A stretch of DNA of 39,783 nt from Krasilnikovozyma curviuscula (lineage: Eukaryota; Basidiomycota; Tremellomycetes; Cystofilobasidiales; Mrakiaceae), in the NCBI GenBank assembly GCA_014825775.1, contig MVAQ01000205.1, positions 1-39,783 on the forward strand. Reading direction: 5' to 3'. The first letter of the stretch is position 1; the number at the start of each line of letters is the position of its first letter. Made by a program: the position numbers and the translations under genes. The notes under the pieces are model-generated. The model saw nothing but the letters and a program-made list of their open reading frames with translations, was not told the origin of the DNA and did not search any database. Of this stretch, positions 1 through 10,288 are shown one piece after another.

Positions 1-21
1 GGAAAACGTTGAGAGGCTTAC

Positions 22-3000
22 CTTCATTGCAGACACCAGCTTGGGTCTCAGAATGTGGAAAGCAACAGCTGGATCAAGAGCAAACTTGCTCGCATCAGCG
101 AGCTGCGTGAAAGTGGGCATGATTACAGAGTAATCTTCATCTTTCATTTGTTGCTGGAGGAATTGTATGTATTGGAGAAGGATTTCTTGAGTCTACGGAG
201 TGCCATGATGGAATGGACTGAATTCAGCGCTCCGGTTGATTTAGTATGGTTGAAGCATGAGGTCCCACTTACGGTATCCATGAGACCAGAAAGATGTTTG
301 AGATGCGCCTCATGATCAGGTACATTATAGATGCAGGTGTCTCTGATCCTGGCAACCAAGAGCAAGAGAGGCAACGTCAAGCCGGTCTCTTGAAGAGACA
401 ACAGCAACTTTGGAGCACTCTTAGTGACAGAGGATTTCTTTTCGACCGGAGCTTGAGCTCTAACTTCCGCACCTGGTGCAGGCGGTAATTTAAGATTGGT
501 TGTCGTTGGCGTGACGGCTTCACTTCTGAGGAGAGGTCCACCGCCGAGAGCCAGCACTTGAGTATCTGACACATTGGCCAGAGGCTCTATATTCGTCATA
601 CCAGTAATAATTTCTCTGAGGATAACAAGATCCGTTGCTGAACTGACGTTCAGCTGGTTGCAGATGTACTTCAAAACTGGCTTGATGTCTACCATGTTGT
701 GGTGCCTTCGGAATAACTCACCAGCAAACGTCGCAAGACCTGCCAGAATACTTAGTTAGACTCAGGTAATAACGCAGTAAATTGAAAATAGGAATTTACT
801 TTTGAGCCATAACGACGTCGAAGTACCATCCTTTTTGATCCTATCCTTGTCTGGATTCGAGAACGCATCAATTAGAGAATACACCAAAACATCAGCAGCG
901 AGAGCACTAATATATTTAGCACTCTCAACGATGGGTTTGGACAAGTTGTCATAGCTCTGAATCTGTCGGAGTGCGACGAAGAACAGGATTGTTGGGTTCG
1001 AGTGGCTGAGTTTGGCGAGGGCTCGCGCGTGGAACTTCTCGTTGTCCTTTGAGACTCGTCGAAGAATTGCCTTAGCGTCTCTCTCGGCTTCGGCTCCTTT
1101 GACTTTGAGGAGTAAGGTAGTTTGGTAAGAGTTCTTCCACTCGCCGTAAAAGCCAAATCGTTCCGTGTAATCAAAATTGGTTACAAGCGACCAAGCTTCA
1201 GCTGCGAGAGGACTACCTGTCATGAGAGATAGCGATGGGAGAATGACTGCTCTGACGATGTTGGACCACATTGCTTTCGTTTCTTTGGTGGCGGACTAGA
1301 GACAGTAATCGTCGCTTCAATTAACCCAAGAACCTCAAATCAACGCAGATCATAAGACTCACCTGTTTAAGGTAGACGTTACCAATTATACAAATTCTGA
1401 CGAACAGTGATCGATTTCGATGCAACATCCCAGCCAATAACTTCAGCAAGAGTTCACTTTGCTTCAAGAACTCTTCGACCGAACGCCATTCTTCCAGCGT
1501 TTCCGACCACTCAGGATAGAAGAACACAAACGTCTTCTTGAGAGTCGGGATTGGTGGAGGCGCCTCCAGCGTGAGAGTAGATTTTCTAGCAGGATACGCG
1601 AACCCGGCCGGTCGATTTCGCGTTCGGGAGATGGAAGAAGCTAAGTCACGCTGGTTGGTGGCAGGCCACAGCTCAGTTCCAATTCCACCTAGAGAGAACT
1701 CCAAGCACCGAATAAGCTTATCCGCTATCTCAGGATGACTTTCGACCAGTACGGGATATCTCCCGAGGATGTGGTAGCCGTGCGACATGGCTCCAACGCT
1801 GAGTAGAGCAGAGAGAAGGGCGACCTTTTGGTTAGGCATAGGCTTCGGCGGTGGTGGCGGAGCTGGAGCTGCGATTGTTGCAGCCGACTTGGATGTTGAT
1901 GTTGAAGGTTCATCATCCGTGAGCGGCGCCGCACTGGCCAACATTGCGTTGCCCCTTGATCCCGAAGCAAGACGGTTGGTGGCAAGTCTGTATTGGCCTT
2001 CGTGTTTATCCATCTCTTCGTCAGTTGGAGAGAGCTGAATAGCAATTCCAAGTACCGCATTCAGTCAGTGATTGAGAGAAAAAAAATGTCTTGCTAGCGC
2101 ATTGTCCTGCTTACATGGGGCCATAGATCCTTCAACTTCACGAGACCTTCTCGGATGAGAATGGCTGTCATCGAATAAAGCGATGTTGGAACATCTTCGT
2201 CTCTCTGTCGGACTTCTTCGTCTTGATAATGCCTGAACTTGAACCCTAAGATCTGGGCCACTACAGAGCTTCCAGTCTCGTCCTTGAGATCCTGCTCTTC
2301 CGTCGACTTCTCCTTTCCCTTGTAGGACTTCGTTGGGATGTCGGAACACCATCTTGAACATCGAAGAAGTGAGACGAAGAATCGATGCTGGGTGAGGACC
2401 AAGTCGGAGAATGCATCCAAGATCAAATCAAGAACTCGGGAAGGGTCCAAGTCGAAATAACCTGAATTTTGGGTAGGGAAGTCAGTGGAAGTAGTGTTGA
2501 CGCTCATTGAAGCTTTCCAAACCTCACCAAGTATTCTCTCGATTTCTTTCCAGCTCTGAAGGGCTCTGGCCTCTCGGACGGCAGGATCTGAACATACTGA
2601 ATCTGGTAAGTGAAAATGAATCAGACAAGCAACCAAAGACATTTCAATTACCTTCATCTTCCAAACCAGTAGCCGGATCAGACCCTTCGCCCATCTGACT
2701 GGCGTCCCACAGAAGTAAGGCGAGCTTGGAGAAACCTTCAGATACCTCTCTGAGCAAGTTGTACTTCTTGAGCGAATAACTGTTGTGTAAAAAGGGAACA
2801 TCTCAGTGGTCAGTGGATTTGTCTTGTCCTAAAGAAAGACGGCGTTTCTCCCTAAAGAAGGGACTAACGACTGGACGGTGTTAGCTCTGGTAGCTTTCTT
2901 TGTGAAGTCTTTGTGCTTGATAATATTCAGCGAACCTAAGTAGACCGGATCCAGACGATAGTATAACTCAGAGGATACCAGAGGAGTTGCCTGAATCGGG

Positions 3001-3453
3001 AGAAGATATTAGTGAAAGGTAACGAAGGTGATTTTCGATTTGAGACTCACCAAGAGGAGCTTCGAAAAGTCCAGCCAGACCTGCTTTGCGCTCACATCTG
3101 CTCCAGGCAATCCAGCCATGTATTCAATCTTGTCATCGAAGGTGAAGAGAGCATCCACCAAGGTGTCTTGGAATGGCGAGACTTCTGAATCTACTGCTGC
3201 TGGAGCGACCTCTAGGAGAACATCGACGAAATCTTTGCTTTCCCTTTGGCCCAAGACGTTGAAGAAGGCGACAAATACAGCTAGAAGCTCAGATTGACCG
3301 CTGGCATTCTTGAACTTGTTCACACTGAAAGCGAGACGGGCGAGGATGAGACGGGGTGAGTTTCGTGCACGAAAGAGTATGGAAGGAAATCAGGACGCAA
3401 ACTCACATTTCGAACCTTCCCCCATCACTCCAACGCTGGACTGCAGCGTCCAT
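22..3453 (-). CDS. THO2: THO complex subunit 2 (THO2/THOC2), 3' end beyond the window
   Basis: THO2 is the large scaffold of the THO complex, which couples transcription to mRNA packaging and export in the nucleus. Nine exons join in frame: 3453-3407, 3324-3051, 2990-2869, 2779-2652, 2602-2115, 2034-1363, 1295-800, 739-273 and 192-22, giving about 955 residues. The window ends inside the next intron (donor at 16-21), so the C-terminal part is missing. Family hallmarks, all visible in these exons, are NLLREVSEGFSKL, LDPSRVLDLILDAF, VVAQILGFKFRHYQ, LAKLSHSNPTILF, ATDLVILREIITGM and HLKHLSGLMD; they follow the order of human THOC2. The intron after 2869 uses a GTTAGT donor, and the join there restores the family spacing exactly. 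The start was chosen because MDAAVQRWSDGGR matches the family N-terminus; the frame stays open a little upstream, so an extra 5' exon is possible. Confidence 0.93.
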
Positions 3454-3858
3454 GATACTAATGAGCTCTACCAAGGCCTTTGAATGTGCTGTTGGTGAGT
3501 ATGGAAGAATTCTCGTTTTGAACTTGTTGTGGTGTAGGACCCTCGAGAAATTGGGTCAGCTCGCGAGGGAGAAGAATGAGGTGGCTACACTCTTTGGTTT
3601 GACGATCACTGAACCAGCAGTGCAAATAAGTCAGATATCAAGCATGACTGTCAGAGGCCGATCTGCGCTCTGTTGGCAGAAGCAGCACATAAAGGGGGTC
3701 GCTTGAGCAACTGATCCTCTATCTACAATTGATCTTACGACATCATTAAGAACATAAGTTGGAATTTGAAAGATGCATATAGTACAGAAGATGAGCAATT
3801 CTTTGAAGCTGTAAAATGCAATGCTTGGAGGTGGGTTGCACTCAAATAAATACCTTCA
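3454..3858. other. Intergenic: THO2 promoter side and downstream flank of the GT18 gene
   Basis: About 400 bases separate the THO2 start from the end of the glycosyltransferase gene; both genes are on the minus strand. On the minus strand a short open stretch reads through 3480-3620, including LILLPRELTQFL, but I found no splice donor that joins it in frame to THO2. No other structure was recognised. Confidence 0.5.
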
Positions 3859-6352
3859 TCACAGAACAAACAGCTACAGAGCGCGAACGAAGATCAGGTA
3901 ATAACTTCAGTACATCGAGGAGTAATTTTTTTTATTTTTTTACACAAAGGAGGAATACTTACAGCACCAGATCCCCCCGTTTTCCTGTACTCCAACAGTT
4001 CTTCCGCCCGTCCCTCCCATCTACCTTCCACCAGCGCCCTCGTTCTATCCTGCATAGCACCAGCCTCCATAGCGAGGGGAATGAACCTTCATATTCCATG
4101 CAACATCAAAATTTTATTAGTCAGTTGAGATCGCGCATACCTCTTCGTTGAGGACCGAGGCTCACCGATCGATAGGGGTCTTGACGGCTTCGGCTACCGC
4201 GATCTTGAACGCCGCTTCGTCGTTCCATTTAACGTGGTACACCCGTGGTGGACCGTATGATAGGAGGCCTGGGTGTTGTACTTTCCACTGCGTCCTGTCC
4301 AGCGGTGCTTTTGCGTTCCATGAGTAGATTGGGTTGAGGAAGGGGACACCTACAAGCAAACACAACAAAGAAAGAAGAGAATTTTCAATTGAAAATGTTA
4401 CTCAATCGTGAAAAGAGTTCATTTGGGAGCGACTCACCAGCACACAGCGCCTCGTAGGCGATGGGAGAAGATGGTAGGTCTTTTCCACCGACCAAGAGCA
4501 AGCTCTCCCTGAGCGTCCTTGAGAACTCGTCGTTTCTACCCGTCGTTGTCAGCTCTTCATGGGTCGCCGTGACACTAACGCCAGATGTATGTCTCGAGGT
4601 CGGAGAGACGATGAATTCGACGTCAGCGTCGGCTTTGGCGGCGTCGAGGATTGACTGGGAGAATGTGAGCTCTGTGTGCTGGTCGTGTGATGACGTCGAG
4701 TTGAAAAGAAGGACGGCTTGTTTCTTTCTTTCATCGAACGGCACAAATTGTGACTAAAACCCACAAAAACCCTAAGCTCAGGAATGGCGATGTGAGAATT
4801 TGGGATTGAAATTGTCTCACCTTCATACAGATATCCTCGATGGAGAAACCGAGATAGAAATTGTTCTCATCTTGGACATGGTCGACTCCCCCGAAGCCAC
4901 CAACCTATAGTCCATTGACTGCATCAGTTGGCGGTATAAGGTTTGGGAAGGAGGTCAGTGTCGAACTCACAGGCAGTTCGCTGTCCAAGGACCAGTGGTG
5001 ACCCAACGGGTTGAGTTTCTCATCTTCCTCCTGCCCACTGAAGTGGAAAGAGAAGAACTGCAAATATAAATACAAACTTTTCGGTTAGTCATAAGTTCAA
5101 TAAAGGTCTTGTGGTAATCCTTAGACAGCGTACCTTCCAAGCGGCGATGCCTCCTCTGTCCCAATCGACCTCATACAGCCTCCTGTAGTCCTTAGGCCCA
5201 ATATTAAACTGTTTCGTACACCACTTTGTTTCTAGACAATCTGCCGCCTGTTGCGAGGTTCCAATGACGGCTACCGGTAGCGAAACACGGGATAGATGAG
5301 CGTCAGTGAACGTGTTTGCGGGCGGTGAAAGCGGGCGGAGCGCACGACGAACCTTTGACCAAGTCACCCATGATGCCGTACTGTGCTCTCGCCTGATGCA
5401 GAGAAGCGGCAAAGAAGTAAGAATAACCGAGGTTCTGGAGCGATTGCATAATTGACAGAGCCCTGTGTTGAGGAAGACAGGTTAGTTTACCCCGCGCGTT
5501 ACGGGCTCTCATGGCCATACAGCTGCCATGTCTGCAGGAAAAGTGGCCCTATGGAGAGAATCTATTCAAAAAAGCACTCACCACTCTTGCTCAGGTCCCT
5601 GTTGCTTCCTCCACAACACGCCCGCAAACGCGGGATGGACGAGAATAACGACGTTGATCTGATTCTCTTTGCATCGCGCGTGGTCATCGTTGCATCCGAT
5701 CAAGTTCATGAACACGTTTCCGTTATGGTGGTTTCTCTGGGCGACTTCCTCGAGGCCGACATTGTCGTCCTCGGCAGGTTGGGCGTCGTTGAAGGGCGAC
5801 TGGACCGCCTCTGTATTCTGCATGTCCATCAGCCTCGAGTGGACGAGCAGCTTGTACAAGATCTGGTGAACAAAAAGAAACCAGAATGTCAAAATCGTTT
5901 GAGGATAAAGTCATGACACAGGTCGAAACCAGCTTGTTCGGTTTTTTGCTTGCAGCGCTCCCTTCGTATCGTTTCCAAATTTCCATTCTTTCGGCCTGCT
6001 CATGACCAGACCAAACCAGACTACCTAATCACGCCTCACTATCAAAAGCTCATCGAAAACTCACTTGGTTCTGGGTGTTTCTCAGCGACGAAGTGACGGG
6101 AAGCATGTGAGGAGCAGGGAATGGCCACTGAACGTTTCCATCGAGCTGTTCTCCCAGCCCGAGCTTACTTTCTCCGCTGGTGTGTTTCCCAGGTGTAGGA
6201 GAAGGGATGACGAGGACATGGAGGGGTGTTCCAGCGGTGTTGGAGGCTGAGAAGTCGAACGGCGGGAAGAAAACGAGGTCGAGGAGGACGAGGGCGACGG
6301 CGACAGCGAGGGCCAGCAGCAGCCGTGGTGGGAACGGTCCTCGTTTGGCCAT
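3859..6352 (-). CDS. GT18 (MGAT5-like) glycosyltransferase, type II membrane protein
   Basis: Likely a Golgi glycosyltransferase of CAZy family GT18, the family of animal N-acetylglucosaminyltransferase V, which adds beta-1,6-GlcNAc to N-glycans. Eleven exons add up to 563 residues: 6352-6065, 5995-5930, 5862-5582, 5462-5353, 5270-5134, 5057-4971, 4904-4821, 4753-4438, 4349-4166, 4086-3963 and a 15-base last exon 3873-3859. Residues 9-28 form a hydrophobic anchor right after a basic start (MAKR), typical of type II Golgi enzymes. The C-terminal half carries the recognisable core: FYLGFSIED, LLVGGKDLPSSPIAYEALC, AGVPFLNPIYSW, a QHPGLLSYGPPRVYHV segment and EAVKTPID, in the same order as in MGAT5. 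Acceptor and donor sugars are not known from sequence. The second intron uses a weak GTTTCG donor, so that join is the least sure. Confidence 0.8.
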
Positions 6353-6805
6353 GGCTGCCTGGTTTTTCTTCCTGTGGGTTGGTTCAGGTGATAGTGTCGC
6401 GCTTTTGACTCGAGCTGGGTTGGTTCGATGCCACCTTTGTGTGGGCCCGCGCACACGAGGTCAAAGCTGGACAGTGATGGAAGCCACCAAAAATTTAGGT
6501 ACGGCTCGCAACCTTTGTCCGAGATGAAGAAGAGTATATGAAGAAGCAATATTTGTCTACAGCAGCTTCTGGAAATGTTAGGGAGGAGTGATGGCCACCG
6601 TCCTACCGCAACCGAATCGGAACCGTGAAAAATGATGGACAGTGCTTTCAGTTCGAAAAGGCCAGCAGGACTATTGATACATTTACGTGGTTACGAGTCT
6701 CAAAGCTACATCCAACGAGACACAACGACGCGACTTAAAGCAAATATCGCGCTTTGTTTACATTGCCGCTAATAACCTGACGAGCCTAATGTATCACGAG
6801 GGTAA
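6353..6805. other. Intergenic: upstream of the GT18 gene, downstream of the HPP gene
   Basis: This 450-base stretch lies between two minus-strand genes and should hold the promoter of the glycosyltransferase gene and the 3' flank of the HPP gene. The minus-strand frame before the GT18 start stays open for some distance (ending NQAAMAKR), but the ATG at 6352 directly precedes the membrane anchor and was preferred. No repeats or RNA genes were seen. Confidence 0.5.
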
Positions 6806-7910
6806 CTATGAAGCCAAAGACACCCCTAACTCTACTCGATCAAGATCATCCGCTCCAGTGCTTCGATCTTTCGTAGACAACGTGGTGAGTTTTTCTTTCG
6901 CTGTTTTGCTGTGATCCCCTGGGGTGACTGCTGCCGTCCACCAGTATTGAGGGTACCGCCGTCGACCGAGGTTGCTATGAAGAAGACAGGTGAGAAGACA
7001 ACATCTAAGAGAAGGCAAGGAGGTGAAGAGTCACGGGAAGACTTACTTGACAATCATCGCCCAGCCCAACATGATCAAGGACGATACTTGCACAATCACA
7101 TGTAACATCAGCGAGTAGCAAACCATCACAAGCAACATAAGAGATACTCCAGCTCACCAACGACACACGGAATGAACCTGAAGCCAAGGGCGACGACTTC
7201 GGGCTGCACTGCCGCCAGCAAGGCCGTCGCGCCCGCTGGAGGGTGCGTGCAGCCCATCACCTGCATCGCGAGGAGCGCCGTCGACATGCACAACGCCCCG
7301 TTCACCCAGACGACGCTGGACGGCCGGGACGGATCATACTCCGGAACGAGCTTGAAGAGGCGGGTGAGAAGCGTGCCAATCACGACGCTGATGAGCTGGC
7401 CGCCGAACGCATTCCGAGGCTGGGCCAGCGACAGAAGGGGATGTCACTACGAGGTCGGCTGCTATGGTTTGATGGAAAGCTTGAACTTACTTGAGCAAGT
7501 GGACTTTCACTCGAACCGTATATCAACACGGCCATAGCCCCAAAGCTCCCGACAATGATGGGTGCGTCCCACCCTCGAAATAGCTGCGACTTCTCCATCG
7601 TCAACCCCACGAGAGAGAGCCCGACAAAGCTTCCGAAGAAGCTGAATATCCAGATCTCGTGCTTCAGTGGGATACGGGTCAAGAACCGCAGTACGGGCTC
7701 CCCGAGTTGTGCAGGCTCGCGGATGCCAAAGAACGTCGCGATCGGGTAAGGGAGGTGTTGTGGGTCGATCCTGTCTTTCCAGCGGGGTTGGGTTTGACCA
7801 TGGTTGGCAACCAGTGTGTGCTGAGATATCCTTGAGGCCTGAAGGACAAGCGGCCGATGGGAGTTTGGAGGCGAGTTGGAGACAGCGGCGGCGCTGCTGC
7901 TGTTGGACAT
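6806..7910 (-). CDS. HPP-family integral membrane protein
   Basis: Member of the HPP family of small multi-pass membrane proteins, named for the conserved His-Pro-Pro; related bacterial and plastid members have been linked to nitrite transport, but the fungal role is not established. Four exons (7910-7491, 7419-7158, 7086-7047, 6974-6806) give 296 residues. The signature MGCTHPPAGATALLA lies in exon 2, and SPLAQPRNAFGGQ, the family motif before a transmembrane helix, spans the first splice. About four or five hydrophobic segments follow a Ser-rich N-terminus: IWIFSFFGSFVGLSLV, IIVGSFGAMAVLIYG, ISVVIGTLLTRLF, LCMSTALLAMQV and SSLIMLGWAMIV. The tail after NNLGRRRYPQYWW is short, hydrophilic and probably cytosolic. 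Exon 3 is only 40 bases. The gene diverges from the arrestin gene. Confidence 0.9.
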
Positions 7911-8374
7911 TCCTATAAGAGTACAGTCTGGGATGATGGTTGGACCCTAAACCCCAGCCGAAAAGACAAATAAGAAAGCCAATGGGAAGTATAGGAAACC
8001 CTTTTGTACCGGGGAAAACGACTTCCCGTGACGAGATGAGCGCAACGCGCGTGTCAGCTGAACGACTTGACTTGCGTTTCGCGCGACGGAAAGTCACTGT
8101 CGTCCTGGATTTGGATCTGCAACGCACTTCATCGTCCCATTTAGCTGGATGTCCCCCTTTGCCACTGTTATAGTGAGAACGTTTCGTCCTTCTCTGGTCT
8201 GGGACTGTCCTAAGGGCGGAGTGAGGTGAGGCGGTGCAGCTTCTCAGGAGAAAGGGCAAGCGACAAACGTGCGCCAACCTTGAATCAGAAAGATATAAGA
8301 AGGTAGGTCACCAGCTCTTCCCTTGGTATGCTACTCCCTCTCGTACAACCTTCTCTTGAAGCCCAGCTCACTCC
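7911..8374. other. Divergent promoter between the HPP and arrestin genes
   Basis: The 464 bases between two divergent starts hold the promoters of both genes. Long reading frames cross it on the minus strand (back to 8277), but the longest opens at a non-ATG codon and lies in a different frame from the HPP exons. No clear TATA box or repeat was identified. Confidence 0.5.
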
Positions 8375-10081
8375 ATGTTCAAGGTCCCAGACAAACTCGC
8401 CTTGTCGTCGTCGTCTTCGAGCAAGAAGCTGCCGGATTCAATCCAGCTCGAGTTCCAGGCTGGACAAGTGTTTGTTGCGGGATCTCAGGTGAAAGGTACC
8501 GTCGTCTTCGACGAGCCGAACGCTGTCTGTGACGAGGTTGTGGTTAGAATCAGGGGGATCCAAGTTGGTATTATCACAACAATAATAATACAAACATGTA
8601 CCTGTGCCACAGACTGAGGCCCTCTTCCTTGCTGTTTTAGCGATCAACTTATGCTGCTGGTGAAGACAAGAGAAGAGCCAAAATTATCCTCTTGTAAGCT
8701 GTACCTTTCGCTGATCCTTCTGACCCCGCTCTTACTGTTCGTACCTCCATTCCTTCACACAGCGAAGAGAAGTCCATCTTATGGCACAAGACAGCTCCTT
8801 CAGCACTGCAAGAAGCAATCCCAGTTGTCACCAAATCAGCATCAGACATCGACGGGAAAGTTCGCTATCCCTTCTCATTCACGATCCCCCCTCTGGAGGA
8901 GCAACACCCATCTCCATTTCCGCCGTCTTTTGCTCCAGGACGTAGATTAGTCATCCAAGGGGGTATTGCAGGACCTATTGGAGGTAACTTCTGTAAGTCA
9001 TCCTTAAGAATTACCGCAAGCGGTAACGAATACATCATTTGACTGACCTCGTCGAACACTTTCGTTTTCCTTTCGCCAGACTTCGTCGAAGCGCTCGCGC
9101 TGAAACCAACCAAGTTCCGACCCAAGGCTACATCGGAAAAGCACCAAGTCCCTTTCGCATACATCCTGCTGGACCCGTTCGACCCGCTGACGATTCCCCC
9201 ACCGCTCGTCGCCCCTCCCTCGTCCACTACCACCACAACGAGTCTCCCTGCAGTCCCACCACCACCTCCGATGGACCCAGTGCAGTGGAAGACAATAAAA
9301 GACACGTCCATTATCAGGTCGGGCATCTTCCGCTCCGTAAAAGGCTGGGTAAAAGTGACGAATATCATCCCCAATACGCCCTCGTACCCACGCATCAACG
9401 CATCCATACCAATCTACACAATTTTGACCTTTATCCACCGCTCCTCTCCCTCAGAAATCAAAGCACCTTCGTTCGAACTCCCCTCACTCAGTGCGCTACA
9501 GATCAACCTCCGACGAGCCATCTGGACTCGAGCCAGGGGCCGCTCGCAAGTCTTGCATCATCCGCTCGGTAACGTGTGCGATGTCACGCTCCAGAGGGTA
9601 TGGTATGGATCTCCCAGCAAAACTTTTGCTGATCCTCTGAGCGGTAGTGAAGGCCAGCTTTATTGGGGGTGTGAGATCAGCGTTGTGAATGAGATGAGCT
9701 TAAAATTGGCGCAGGTCAGTTTTCAGAGGGGCCAGTACAATTTAGATTGTTCGGTAAATATGACTTCTCCTTATTGGTCAAGCGACTTATGGTTTGACTC
9801 ACTGAGCATCGGTACTTATCTCTTTCTAGTACCAGCTCGTCCTCGCCCTCCCCATCGCCGGCGCCTTCAATAACCTTTCGATCCCCTTTGCGAAGATCAA
9901 CATCTCCTCTGGTATCCATTTTTCTCCAGACATCTTCAATAATGGCTCCGGGTTAGCTATCGAGGCAATCGATGACCTCGTGCCACCATCGTACTTCGAA
10001 GCGACGGCAGAGGATGATGACGACGATGATGAGGACGAGAAGAGATGTTTGAAGGATGAGAAGGACAAGAGTTGGTTTTGA
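8375..10081 (+). CDS. Alpha-arrestin (ART-like) with PPxY motif
   Basis: Arrestin-domain adaptor, a family that recruits a NEDD4/Rsp5-type ubiquitin ligase to plasma-membrane transporters and so drives their endocytosis. Five exons (8375-8563, 8641-8693, 8763-8992, 9080-9714, 9830-10081) give 452 residues. The N-terminal arrestin fold is visible in IQLEFQAGQVFVAGSQVKG, VVVRIRGIQ, ILWHKTAP and YPFSFTIPP; an AGPIGGNFYFVEALALKP turn leads into the second arrestin lobe. A Pro-rich linker sits near residue 190. A PPSY motif at about residues 421-424, followed by a run of Asp/Glu, is the expected docking site for the WW domains of the ligase. The first intron has a GTTGGT donor; the last intron could have other borders, but the chosen one keeps frame. 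Cargo cannot be deduced. Confidence 0.85.
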
Positions 10082-10288
10082 GGAATATATGAGACTTAAA
10101 CAGAGTTTTACTTTGATTGTACATGTAAATAGAAAAAAAAAACAATGACGACTTTGACGAAGATCTATGACAAGAACTTGCTCTATGCTCTTAATGCGGC
10201 GACAGGTGGAACAATGCCCTATGTCGGCATAGGTAGTACAACATATCTATTCCTACAGCCTAAAGTATCGCAGTCCCGTGTGACCATT
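10082..10288. other. Convergent 3' flanks of the arrestin and CorA genes
   Basis: Only 207 bases separate two convergent stop codons, so both 3' UTRs and polyadenylation signals must lie here or overlap. An A-rich run near 10131-10142 on the plus strand could mark the arrestin 3' end. Nothing else was seen. Confidence 0.5.

Noticed and set aside
3480..3620. Upstream coding exon of THO2
   Set aside because: The open stretch has protein-like character, but no donor joins it in frame to the THO2 start at a usable intron size.
5452..5916. 154-codon plus-strand frame opposite the GT18 gene
   Set aside because: Antisense shadow of GT18 exons 3 and 4, no recognisable protein.
7507..8277. 256-codon minus-strand frame overlapping the HPP gene
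   Set aside because: It opens at a non-ATG codon, overlaps HPP exon 1 in another frame and has no family motif.
9039..9572. 177-codon plus-strand frame within the arrestin gene
   Set aside because: It is a shifted frame over arrestin exon 4; the arrestin frame has the family motifs and fits the splice sites.
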